Source: Phoebastria nigripes
Taxonomy: Eukaryota > Chordata > Aves > Procellariiformes > Diomedeidae
Direction of reading: 5' to 3'
NCBI GenBank assembly: GCA_035582835.1
Contig: JAYKAV010003066.1
Coordinates: 718,825 to 782,824 of the forward strand
Length of the DNA stretch: 64,000 nt
The notes below the pieces were generated by a model. The model was not told the DNA's origin and did not search any database. It saw only the letters and a program-made list of their open reading frames with translations. Positions 13,537 to 24,945 of this stretch are shown one piece after another; the stretch's first letter is position 1; the number at the start of each line of letters is the position of its first letter. A program made the translations under genes and the position numbers.

Positions 13537-13635
13537 AAGAGAGGTAATAGCTTTTACTGGACCAGTGAGGTCGTTGGAAAAAAAAACAGAGAAGCTTTCA
13601 AGCACACAAGCCCTTCTTCACTTCGGAGTCTGGTA
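13537..13635 (-). repeat. ancient interspersed repeat, copy A
   Basis: Read on the minus strand this segment has GAAGAAGGGCTTGTG, then GAAAGCTTCTCTG, a T run, and TGGTCCAGTAAAAGCTATTACC. The same order of blocks is found, diverged, at 43545-43632 and 61924-62012 on the plus strand. The core (AAGCTT ... TTGGTCYAATAAAAGATAT) resembles a widespread amniote repeat that I have seen in reptile and bird genomes but cannot name with certainty. Confidence 0.65.
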
Positions 13636-16600
13636 ATTGGCATGCAAACTGAACCATTGCAAAAATAATTAAAAGAGCTATGTTTGGGAAATTGGTCTCA
13701 TCAATCATTAACAAGAGTTACCAAAAATATGCACTCTTCATAGGTAGCAAGAAGGGAAGCTGTAGATATCTTCTATCACTGGCTAGAAGCTGCTCTCACA
13801 CTCCAGAAATCCTTAATAACTGAATTGATTTAAACCCCAAATTCANCCCAGCTGAAAGCCTGGTTTGTAAAGCTTAATATTTCCACATTTTTTTATAAAG
13901 TTTCTATGCATGTGAATTATTCAGTCACTTTTTGTCATACATAGAATATCAACACGTTATTGCTCTACCCAGCTCCCAGTTAGGCATTAGCTTTTCTATA
14001 GGTCTCAGCTGGACCGAAGAAAGTGAATTACTAATGCTGAGAAGCAGTCAGCCTTCATCTGGTTGGCAACCAAATGCCAGAACCTAAAAACAGAGCTAGT
14101 AGGGATGCTAAAATGTAGGATGTGTAACACGAACTGGGGAAGAGGCGTGTAATTGTGAAATCTCTTCATGGATGGAATAAAATGGGACAGTGGGGGAAGA
14201 TGAATAAAGCAACTGGAAACGTGGATTGAGGATCATTAAGAGAACATCTGCCCTGTGTAATGGACTATCATGCCGAGAGCTATCACAGATCAGAGCAGCT
14301 GGATCTGTGCAGCACACAGAAACACTGTCGTACATTAGCTTGGTTCTGACAATGGTCTAGGCGACTGCATGAGACCACAGTTCCTAGGCTAATAAACCCT
14401 GCCAGTCAGCTCATCGCTGCCCGTTCCTGAGCTACTGTGGTCTCCACTATCCAAAATGTTACTCTGAAGCATTCCAGTACAGGCATCCTTTAAAGATATT
14501 TATCTAGAAGTGAATATATAGAGATATTATGGAGTTAAGGAGGGAGGAAAGATTGCTTTGGAAATACAGGCTGTTCTGAAGTAGTCTTTATCCTATATCC
14601 CATGTGGTCTCTACAGGAAAATGAGAGCTAACTTTATCCTCCTTCTCTTCCATGCTCTTCCCTCTTTCTTCCCCTACATGACCAAGATAAGANGTCAATA
14701 GCAAACTTGGTGCTGGGCAGCTTTATGCATGCTGACGTGTTTAGTGCTTGCCACTTATGCTATGAAAATAAGTGCCGTCCCTTTGCAGGGAGGAGGGAGG
14801 AACACTCCTGAGCTACAGCTGAAACTGAACATAGTAGAGATACATCACTGGAAACAGNGGATAAATTCTGTTTGATTTGAACAGTCCATTTGCTGCAGGG
14901 GGGTGGAAATCAATGGAATATGGATAGCTAATAAGGTGAAAGGCTGGCCTTTCAACTCTGGAGTCCTATGGTTCAAAGCTCATTCTGGTGACTCTTGCAG
15001 ATGAGTTTAGGAGTTTTATCTTAATTCCCAGTGATGGTATATCTATTTCACAAAGCCACCCTTCAGTTTGAGCTTAACTGGGAAGGCCAGCGATGTGCAG
15101 TGTTAACTAGTAGCAGGAATGATGTAGGTCAGGTTCTCTATAAAACCTGTGGAAAGAAAAAATTTATAGTCACTCTTGTGCACTAAGCCTGGATCTTGCC
15201 ACCACTGGATGAAGCACATTAGCAATAACAGTGAGGAGGGTATGAGAGAATTCATTGGGATATTTGTCTGCAATACATACCACTAATGAAACTAGAGNCA
15301 GCCCCAGTGAAATCACTGCTGCCGAACCTGAGATTTGTTGCAACTTTCAGCATGGTTTATGCATCTAATGAACTTGCACGTCCATATCTCATTTAAAGAT
15401 ATGCAAGCACTGGCCAGGAGACAGCTGGATTTGGATATGGCTGAAGAAAGCCAACGGTACGTTTCTGACTTTTGCTGGGTTCCGCAGACCTGCTGTGGCA
15501 TTTCACTGCACAGAGTAGGAACATGGCAAAATTTCTCCTTGTACAATCTCTTTCTGGACAAGCAGAGTGAGATGAAAACAACACAGTAAGAGTCTAAGAG
15601 AGGTTCATACTCAGGTGCTCTGTGCCTCTGTTTCATAAGGTATGGAGTGGCTGAACACTTACATGGTAGAGACGACGTGCAAGGAAACTCAATTTTCTCT
15701 CCTGAAACGGCAAAGAACTTTTTATGATCAAAGTGAGGGAACGGAAGTGATGGTGCAGCAGTGTTAATTTTCAGCAATATGGCAATAAATAACAAAGATC
15801 CACTCCAATGTACAGCTGTGCCAGAAGGAAAAGTGTTGACTGACTTCTGATCATTTCCTTGTTTTAGTCNGTGTGCTAAAAGCATTTTCTTGACTTACCT
15901 CAGTGGAACTATGGGCAGATCGGTTTGATTCTTTTTTTCTATCATTTCCAGTATCAGTGCAGCCCAACATTACTATTATCCTAGATCTCATGAGTTGGTA
16001 GAGTGATATCTTGGTTAACAAAACTCTGTGCAATGTGAAATTTAAACCTTTATGTTACACTGAAATTGTCCTAAATTTAGGGGAGTAGACACTGCTTAAA
16101 GAAGAGTGAATTTTGGACTCAGATAATGTTTTGTCACAGGAACAATACTGGTACAAGCCTGAAAGATGTCAGCATTAGTGTCANGCACATCCATGGGAAA
16201 CTGAAACCTGGCATAATATTGTAAAGTGGTAAACTGGCAGGAGAGGTTCATAGCCTCCATTTAGAACACTTTCATATTTTCTCACTCAAAAATTGGTTTT
16301 GGAAAATTAAAAACTTGTAGAAAATACTTGCCAAACGTTGCACTAGGATCTAAATGGTCTGTTGTACTGTATACTAGTGAGTCACACAGAGTAACAAGAG
16401 CATGATGCAAAATAATTCTAATGAAATGCCTCTAAGAAGATTTTGAGACCTTTGGTATGTTTTTCATCTTGCAGGAGCAACAGGCAATGATGTCTACAAA
16501 TTATTTTTTCACACATTTTTACTGCTACTGTGTCTGGAAATGTGTTCATATTTTTTAATAACTTTCATTTAATCTTAGCTGTTTTACCCATATTGAATGT

Positions 16601-18380
16601 GCAAAATGCCATAACTATAGGAAGTGCCTGGGGCAGAGGATTGAGATTGTGAGGACTAGGGCCTTTTGTTGTGTAAATGACCTGTGAAGAATATAACACC
16701 TGCCAGAAGGTTTATAGATTAGCTCCAGATTAGTTTTCCAATAATGAATGCAAAATAAATATTGTAAAATAAATAAATAAATGGGAAAGCCTTTAGTTAT
16801 TCTGCACTCATACAATATGTGTCTGAGTACCACTGTTTCCTAAAGCACACTGAAGAAGCAGGGGTGAGGGAAAGAGGGGAAAACAAACACCTACGGGTTT
16901 CCTTAGACCATAAATACAGTGTGTCTATACATTACTGGCCGATCTTTAAATGTTATAAAGAGGACTAGTTCCACAGAGTTACTGCCCCTCCTGAAGGCAG
17001 TGAAGTTATGCTGATGTCCTTTAAACACCTGGCCCAACAGGGAACAGGATCAATTCNTCCTAGGAGCATGTGGGAATCCATGCACGGCAGTGGCAAAACA
17101 GAAAAATCTCCTGGGAAAGTAACCCTATGAGAAGCCACTGGCTTTCGCACTGTGTGTGGTACCTATTTACTGCTATCACTGTTGGAGGTATTATAAAAGG
17201 TTTTCAGAAGCTTCTTACATCCATCATTCTGAAACAGACCCTCAGTCACAGTTTAGCCATCAGTTTCTTCCCTGCCACCCCNCTTTCCTTGACTGCTGCC
17301 TCAAGTCCTTCCAGTGACCCACACAGATAAGTCTGCTTCTCTGGTTTCTCCAATATTATTTCTAATGACACCACCAATCTCCTTTTCCACCCGGGGAACA
17401 GGTGAGGTTCTTCAGTGGCACTGCATCTCAAATCTTTCGGTCAGCACCACTGTCTGCTGATGACTCGTAATCAGGCTTTTTTGTGGGAAAACAGAGATAT
17501 TTCCCTGACCTCCTGACTATGCCAGGCTGTGTCTGGCTGTGGGTGCCAAGCACTGTTCAAGAAGCCGTGCCTTGGAAAGGTGAGCACTCAGGGAAGGCAC
17601 CGGGATTCCCAGGGAAAGAAGAGATATTTGAAGGCAGAAGGGTTCAGTCACAGATTTCAGGAGTGGTGGCCACCGCCTAGAAGGAAAGCAACTGCACAGG
17701 ACACATAGTGCTGCTTCCCACTGTGCTGCTTCCCATAGTGCTGCTACCGTGACAAAGTAAAAGTGAGCGGATGCAGCTCACTAGCTGAGGAGAAGGATTG
17801 TGGTTTTTGTTTTTAAAGTTCTTACAAAATCTGAGGTCTTCGGACACCTCCATGCCGCCTTCATGCAATCTGACAGATAAAATCCTCCAGTAACCAGAGT
17901 TGTAATCTCTTTTGAATGTGCTTTTATACTTCAAACCGAGTCAATGACAAGAACAGGATATTTAAGTCCCTGCCCAATTTAGCCTCACATTCTTGTCACT
18001 TCTTTGATATTGATTATACTTTTACCAGGTTATTTTATCTTTCGTCTTCTCACCCACGATAAAATTTCAGTCAAAATAGCTGAAATCACTCCAGTGATTC
18101 TGAGCTGACAAACAAATCCTTTAAAAAGAGGGGAAAAATCTTAGCTGTCGTATGTTTCCATGTATCCATCATTTCGATGCATGAAAAGCATAATGCAAAA
18201 TCTGACTTTTTGACTGACGTGGCTTTTTGCCCATTTTGGATTCAGTCTGTGACCCCTGTATTTAAGGACCTTTGTATTTGGCTGCCTTGGTATTTGTAAT
18301 GGGAAAAGTTCTACAGCATCTCTGAATTGTTTTTCAGTTTTGTCCTTGTGTGGTGTCAGTTCTTTGTTGTTAAACCAGAT
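13636..18380. other. non-coding background
   Basis: Mostly unremarkable AT-rich DNA. It contains a 190-codon minus-strand frame (15313-15885) with an N in it, opposite a plus-strand segment at 15399-15456 that looks like a small exon (see findings), and an AAAT microsatellite at 16767-16782. No known gene or repeat recognised. Confidence 0.4.
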
Positions 18381-18641
18381 TTACACAGAGACTGTGACAG
18401 TAACAGCAGCAGCCTGTAATCTGTCAAGTCTGTCTGAAACGTCCTTCAGTTGCCTTTGTAAATTTAGTGCATCTGTATAAAGCCCCTTGTTGCGTAAAAT
18501 ATATGCTCTGTTTTTGATCAAGTCCTCCATATGCTCAGAGCAAATTTCAAGACACTTCTGGTAGCTGTATGCAAATGCAGAGACAGATTCTAGGCTCTCC
18601 GATACATCTCTTCGTGCCTTTTTGCTGCTACAGTAATTGCT
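18381..18641 (-). CDS. coding-like segment, unknown protein C-terminus (exon or retrocopy remnant)
   Basis: A minus-strand frame stays open for 86 codons after an in-frame stop at 18642-18644 and ends in TAA at 18381-18383. The translation reads like a real protein: it contains SAFAYSYQKCLEICSEHMED, then LIKNRAYILRNKGLYTDALN, then LQRQLKDVSDRLDRLQAA, which has the leucine spacing of an amphipathic helix or coiled coil, and a short hydrophobic VTVTVSV end. Possible splice acceptors (TAG at 18628-18630, CAG at 18625-18627) lie near the start of the frame but have a weak pyrimidine tract. An alternative reading in a neighbouring frame just upstream also looks coding-like, so a frameshifted retrocopy is possible. 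I do not recognise the family. Confidence 0.33.
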   Translation of the reverse strand, partial: SNYCSSKKARRDVSESLESVSAFAYSYQKCLEICSEHMEDLIKNRAYILRNKGLYTDALNLQRQLKDVSDRLDRLQAAAVTVTVSV

Positions 18642-18808
18642 TTACATTTCTCATTTTTGTGCTATATTGATGATAATGTTAACACAGGAAAAGGTTGTAA
18701 CTTCCCTGGTTTCTACTTTTCAGGCTCTTTTTATGGCGTAATCACCAACTGCTCCTTTCAGGTTTGTTTGTTTGAAGCTTGTTCTATATTCAGTTTTTAG
18801 TTTTACAG

Positions 18809-18963
18809 CTGAACATCAGCTTTTCTTAAATGAAGCTGCTATTAATAAAACAATGGAAAACTTGGGCCAGGGATTTAAATCAGCAGATAAGACAATGGTT
18901 CAAAAAAGTCTGTCTGTGGCATTAATTGCTTCCATATCCTACTCTTCTATTTCAAACATTTGA
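18809..18963 (+). CDS. candidate terminal exon, unknown protein
   Basis: A pyrimidine-rich acceptor (TTTTTAGTTTTACAG, AG at 18807-18808) is followed by 50 complete codons ending in TGA at 18961-18963. The encoded tail contains NEAAINKTMENLGQGFKSAD followed by KTMVQKSLSVALIASISYS, a helical segment turning hydrophobic. If it is an exon, it enters after the first base of a codon. It lies only 167 bases from the minus-strand coding-like frame at 18381-18641 and points away from it, which fits neither convergent genes nor a simple transcript; an inverted retrocopy is one alternative. I cannot assign a family, and no partner exon was identified. Confidence 0.22.
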
Positions 18964-21492
18964 GAAAATGACACAAGGGAATTATCCAAGTTTTGACTCT
19001 TTTTGAAAGTAATGTCCANTATTTTCCATAAAGCTAAGAAAATTTAGTCTACTGCCCACCGTCCATTAAATAGAGTAAGATGACTCCCAGCAAAGTACCT
19101 TCCTCTCTGCTGGGGTTGTCCACCCTCCTAATATCTGATAGATTCATTATACCTTACTTCAAGGTAACACATTTTAGCAGGTTGCTGCATGAGGAGCCAC
19201 CATCAGGAAGTCATAGATAAACATAGATATACAGGACAAAGCCCACCTCCTTGTCTTCAAGATTCACCTCTTGAAGCTGGAGTTAGACACAAAAACCACT
19301 TATTTTTTTATAAAACACAGCTGGGCGATGTAAGAGTGACATTTCCTTCTTGTACCCCTCTGCTGAGGAGTTAAGAACATTCCTCTTGCATGTACCTGGG
19401 ACTGGTTATACACCTCTGCCTTTGAAGTGCAGCTGACAAACTGTGACTTCTAGCTGCCAAGAGTGCTCCACTGCCAAGTAAGGGACATCTTTGCATGGGC
19501 CTTCCTTTTTTTCTGTTAAAATCGCTCCATTTGTTGTAATGGAGTAAAACATTCATAGCAGCCTGTGGTCTCCTCTGGAGGGGTTCCAGGCTGTAGTCCC
19601 AGCTTCACCTGTGTTTTAAGGCCCTGTCTGACAGGTATGCTCCCTAAACCCCTACAGGATAACTCACATCTGGTAACGTATGGAAAGCGCAGGAGTAAGT
19701 AGCTTTTGAATTCCAGCAGGTTTGACAAGTCTTAGACATGACTTGTGGAAAGCAGTGACAATACCCACCTCTTATCAATGTCTCATGGGAGGTACAACAA
19801 GCTCCACTGTCCACTGTCCTCACAGATAGAAAAGTTACTTTACGGTGAACCAGGCACTTCGCTTCCCCGTGCTTTCCAGGCAGACAACTCGGGGCCCCCT
19901 TGTCAGCAGGTGGTTAAGACTGTATATGTTTCTGTCAGCAGAAACTCGAAGGCCCTGAGTTTCTGATGTCTCCAGGGATAGGCAGCAGCTGAACAGGGTA
20001 TTTCTAAGTTCTGTGTTTGGGGGAGCACGTACTTGGCCTGACATGTAAGTAAACTATCTAGATCCATTTTTTGGATCCATTCTGAGCTTTTCACCTCTTC
20101 TTCAGTTTTAAGCATGCAAGTAAGAAACGCATATCCTGATTCTCAGTAGGTAATCAGTATTAAGCATGTATGTGTGATATTTCTCACTGATCACCGATTA
20201 CAGCAAAGTGCTACAATCACGCATGAATCCAACACTGAAAACTAACAATAAGATAACCTATCATGTTTACACCTCATTGGAGCACTGTATGTTTGCTTAT
20301 GCCCTGAAATCCGTAGAGCAGTTATGATGCCCAGTGAGTCCACCCAGTTTGTACACCATTTGGTGAGTCATTTTTCCCCCAGATAACTACCAAGAAACCC
20401 ACCAGCCTCTTCTTGTTTCTAGGTTTTCAGGATGGTTAAGATTTCTGTTCACAGCCTGAAATAAAAGCGTAATGTTTTGGCATCAAAATCATTACAAATC
20501 TCTCATTTGTTTCCATAAATGTGAAGGGTATCATTTATCTTCCCCAAAAAGTGAAAATGAAACTCAGTATCCTACCAAACCTTTTCAATAAGAACAACAA
20601 CAATTCTTTTTGTAGTCCAACTGGTAGATGACGGAGGAAAATANCAATATCTAGAACTATGACAGAAGCATACACATTAAAAATGGAAAGGACGTACCAG
20701 ATCAATTAGTTAATCTCCTTGCAAATGAAGTGCTATTCCACACTGTACAATATAATTTATGCTTTCTATTGCTTATTTACCACAACCATTCAGATGTACA
20801 GAAGAAACTAATCACTTTAATGATTGGGAGACCTTTGTGAATGATTGAACTTTGGGGGAAACTTAATAGTATGAAACCTACAGAAAACAGAAAAAGAACT
20901 GTCAAAACTGCATTGGGCAACCAGGTGGTGATCAGGAGTTTCTATATCAGGTGTCTTTGAAAGATGTAGGTCTGAAATGGGTATGTTGGGGTCTGAAATG
21001 CAAATTCCCCAGCTTTTATATATAAGACATTTAAACTGAAAAGCTCAGAGCAAACTGTATTCCCCCTGTGGATATTGAAGGGTTACAAGCGTATGTAAGT
21101 CAAAACACAGTTGATGCTGAAATTACAGTAGCTTAGTAACAAGAGAAATATACTGATGATGGAATGAACCCAGAAATAACTGATGTTAAATTAGCCTGGC
21201 AAATGGGCAATTAGCATGGATGTGGTGCGTACAAATATGCCTCAGGTATTACCATGCTAATTAATCAGAGGCTTCGTTATTAAGACCTTCCCTGCCGTTT
21301 GTCTTTTTCCTTCAGTTTGTAGGTACGTGTCATATTGCAGCTAAGTTTTATTGTGGAAAAGGAAAGGGCACAGCAGATCTCATTGATAACCACTGTGTGC
21401 TATCCTCAGCTTGTTCAGCATTGCCCTTCCCTTGATTCAGTGTATGCGGCTAGCTAATGCTTTTGATCTACACAGGCAAGAGTTCTGTCGGC
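18964..21492. other. non-coding background
   Basis: No gene or repeat recognised. Short open frames on both strands have no protein-like features. Confidence 0.5.
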
Positions 21493-21514
21493 GGGGGGGG
21501 CGGGGGGCAGGGGG
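21493..21514 (+). other. G-rich run with quadruplex potential
   Basis: Three G tracts of 8, 6 and 5 bases are separated by C and CA. The 8-base tract can be split in two, so the run meets the usual four-tract pattern for an intramolecular G-quadruplex on the plus strand. It stands alone in AT-rich surroundings. Confidence 0.6.
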
Positions 21515-21721
21515 CACCAAGAACAGATCAGGTGAGTGTATAGCCCTGGTGAAACTCAGCACATTGAATCTGGCTGATAAAGCTACATCTTCCATTCATA
21601 GATGTCTATTTATTGCAGAAACTATAATGAAGACTTAAAAAAAAAAAGAAAAAGATAGTCTGATCTGTCAGGACCATTAGACTTTGCAGAGATTTTCTGA
21701 AGCTAAGATGGATCATTAATG

Positions 21722-21738
21722 AGTGGTTTCAAACCACT
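21722..21738. repeat. perfect inverted repeat, 8-bp arms
   Basis: AGTGGTTT-C-AAACCACT is an exact inverted repeat with a one-base centre. It sits in AT-rich DNA with several TAATTA and ATTAAT sites up to about 22000. It could be a dimeric transcription-factor site or chance. Confidence 0.6.
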
Positions 21739-24700
21739 ACAGTAATTTCATCTTTATGGATTTCCATTATTTGAGCCGCGGTAGAAATATATTAATTAAT
21801 TTTTCACTGATGCATCTAAGTAGCCTTTACACACAGCAGACAAATAAAATCAACAGCGAAATCATGGTTTAATTATTTACCTAGCAACAACTTAGAATCA
21901 ATACAACATCTTTTACTGACTGCGAGAACTTAATCTCCTTTCTGTTCTTTTCCTTTTATGTGGCTATCATGCAATCAGGAGACAATAGACGATGGGATTT
22001 CACTCATATAATTATAGCTCATCAAAATGGCCTCNATGAACAATTCGTTTGTCAGATTTGACCCTTTTTCTGTTGGAGAATTATCTGTGAACTGATCATG
22101 GCTTTTATTATTTGGTTGTTGAAGAGCTTTTTCCAAACACATCTGAGCCTGACTGTAGCAAGTACTTCTTCAAGTGTTTGTTATTTAGAGTTCTCTGGCT
22201 GGATCATGTCAGCTCTCTTGTATGGTATAATTTTTTTACTGTTTGATTGAATAGACCTCCTTTACAAAGTGGAGACATGCCAAAGAAAATATTAGAGTGC
22301 TGAAACTTTCCCAGGGAGAAAAGTGAATATTCTGTGGAGACTTACTAGGAAATTTTAAGGCCTGAAGTCACAAAGTGCAGGTATAATGCAAACTAGGGAT
22401 AACTGCTTACAGCTGCGCTTAACCATTTTATTTCTGTCTCAGTATATCTCTTTGTTGAGACACTGTCCAGCCTTCCTAAATTTCAGGACTTTTTAGAAAT
22501 TATTCAACATTAAACCTCAAGGCTGTTATATGTAACACTTGCTAACAGGATCTTAATGGTTTTGAGTCAGTGTCAGAAGGAAGCTCTGTCATAGTTCTCT
22601 AGAAAAAATTAATGCTCAGAGAAAATATTGTAAATGGTGTAACACACCGTAAATACCACTACAAGTGACTTTCAAACAACTTTTAGAGTGCAGACCTACT
22701 TATGCTACTCCTACAGATTCCCCTCCTCCTACCACGCCTAGGTCTGCTGCAGATTTCTGGTTAAATAGAGAACGTCAGTTTTTATGCATTCATACATGTG
22801 NGTCCATTTAACTTTGTCCTCCAGTTTCTCCAGGACAACTTCTCAGTCATTACAGAATGGTGATATTGAGTGCTGTGGTCTACCTGGGATTTTGACACTT
22901 TCCAAGAAAAGGGCAGTCCCCTCCCTCCTCTCTCCCCAAAACCATAAACCCATTACTCTCTTAAGATAAGAAATACTTTCTGGCTCGTTCAAGAAAATAA
23001 GTAACACTGAACTAAAATACCCTACAAGAGGATTTCCCAGTAAATAAAGCTGGAATTATATTCTCCTCCCTAGCCAAAGTACTGTAAATTTTGGGAGCCT
23101 GTTCTCACCTATTGTGCATTCTCATGTATTATGTGTTATGTCAGTCAGTCACCAAGCCTCTAACTTGTAAATTTGCATCGTCCCCACCCATCTGTCAGTG
23201 TGCTCTGACTAATTCAGCTCTCAAACAGAAAATGTGTGTGGAGCCTGAAAAGCTTTTTCCCAAATGTAATCTTCCAACAGATTTGCGTAAGCACTTACAA
23301 AGTAATGACTATCCTTTACGCTGGGTCTTTCTGAGATTTCATCTCGCTGCACTCTTATAGAGACAAATAATACTCAAGATAAAGTGCATGTCACATCCCA
23401 TTGCTTCTTTCCCTCTCCGCTGCATCAAACAAAATCAAACTGGTGCAATCTAAGGTGGACAAGTGACACAGATTGAATGATTCATTTCAAATCAAGGGAA
23501 ACAAAATAAGAAAGAAAGAAAGGAAAGTGCTCTGAGGAAGAAAAGTGCTGCGAGAACACACTGTGTGTTCTCCTATGTAATAAACTGCATCTCCCCAGCC
23601 TCAATTTTTTCTGAAGAAACCCTCTGTCCTCCGAGCACCAGATCCACAGATGCCTCCTCTCATCCAAGTTGGCTTCTCAGGCTGGGCTGGATGTTCTGGT
23701 GGGAACTTTTCTGCAGCAAAGAGTGATATAGTATCATTCATTAACTTACAGATTTTCCCCTGTCTGAAGATGTGTCATCTAGTCCCTTTCCTTGGTCAGG
23801 ATATCTCAAAAACATCTCTCTTCTCCCCTGCAGCTAAATTTCATGAAAGATATATAAATTTAAAATCTTTGAGGTTTCTTTTCTTCCTCCACCCTTTGAC
23901 TGAAATCAGCCATGAAGTTCGACAGTTACAGAGGAGATGAATGCAAACACAAATGGGCTCACACAGCNAGTGTGAGGGCACAGGTATCCTCTCCTTAGAA
24001 AATCAGGTGAGGAGAAATGGCTGGGTTCTGTCAGAACAAAAGATAAATCGCAGTTCTTAGATGGGCAACTGCTCAAGTAGCTGTAGGAAAGTTATCATGG
24101 AGTGGTAGGGTAGTGAGAAATGGGGGAAATGTTATCTGTGAGAAGCAAAACTGGGAGAGCTGAGCACTACAGCAGTGATCTTTCCTCCTGCTCTCCTATG
24201 CCTCGCACAGCCCTTCTAAATCCTTTCAGGGAGCTCTTTACATCTCCTACACCTTCCCCTTTGCTACCCCCAGATATTTTCCACATCCCTTGACTAACTC
24301 TGCTGCTCACCAGCCGGGGTTACGTGTGTGCTGTGGGCGCCCAGGCAGTCCTGCCTGCAGGGTCAGGGCTGTTGAGCTGGGCAGCCTGGAGAAGCAGTGC
24401 GTGCTCCCCGTCCTTCTCTCAGTGAGAGCGATAGTAGGTGTCTCTCCTCTAAGCAGCCCCTCACCTTGATCAGCTTTGCAGGGAATTATCATGTCTGAGA
24501 CATCTATCTGCCTCTGTGAAATTTGAAATGGACTAATGGATTTGAAAGAAAGGTTGTGGTCACATGTACCTGAAGAACATGTACATGTTTCCTTAGGAAA
24601 TNGGACTAAAAATAGTGCCAGACTCAGAAACTCACCTTTGACATGAGACTTATTTACCCAATCCAAGAGATGTGGCAGCCTACAGCTCCGGTAAAAGTAT

Positions 24701-24920
24701 CATCATAATGATCATATGAGTAGAAGAAATTTTTTTCTTAAATTATCTTTGTGATTTTTTTTACCTAGCACATTCAATTCAAGAATAAGAACTGAGGTTA
24801 GTAGCTGAAAGGTCAGTGAATTGCTTGAACATCATGAAAAGCTGCAAGAGACATCTACTAACTTGAAAGCTGCAGAGTTATAATGCCGCAATACACCTTC
24901 CTTGTTGAGAGACAGCATGA
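21739..24920. other. non-coding background
   Basis: No recognised gene. A short GAAA tract lies at 23510-23527. A somewhat GC-richer patch near 24300-24430 has no accompanying gene. Confidence 0.45.
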
Positions 24921-24945
24921 ACACACACACACACACACACACACA
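24921..24945 (+). repeat. (AC)n microsatellite
   Basis: An uninterrupted AC dinucleotide run of about 12.5 units, followed by AGAG. It is long enough to be length-variable between individuals. Confidence 0.97.

Noticed and set aside
14967..14990. tRNA T-arm-like GGTTCAAA
   Set aside because: No matching acceptor stem, anticodon arm or B-box partner around it.
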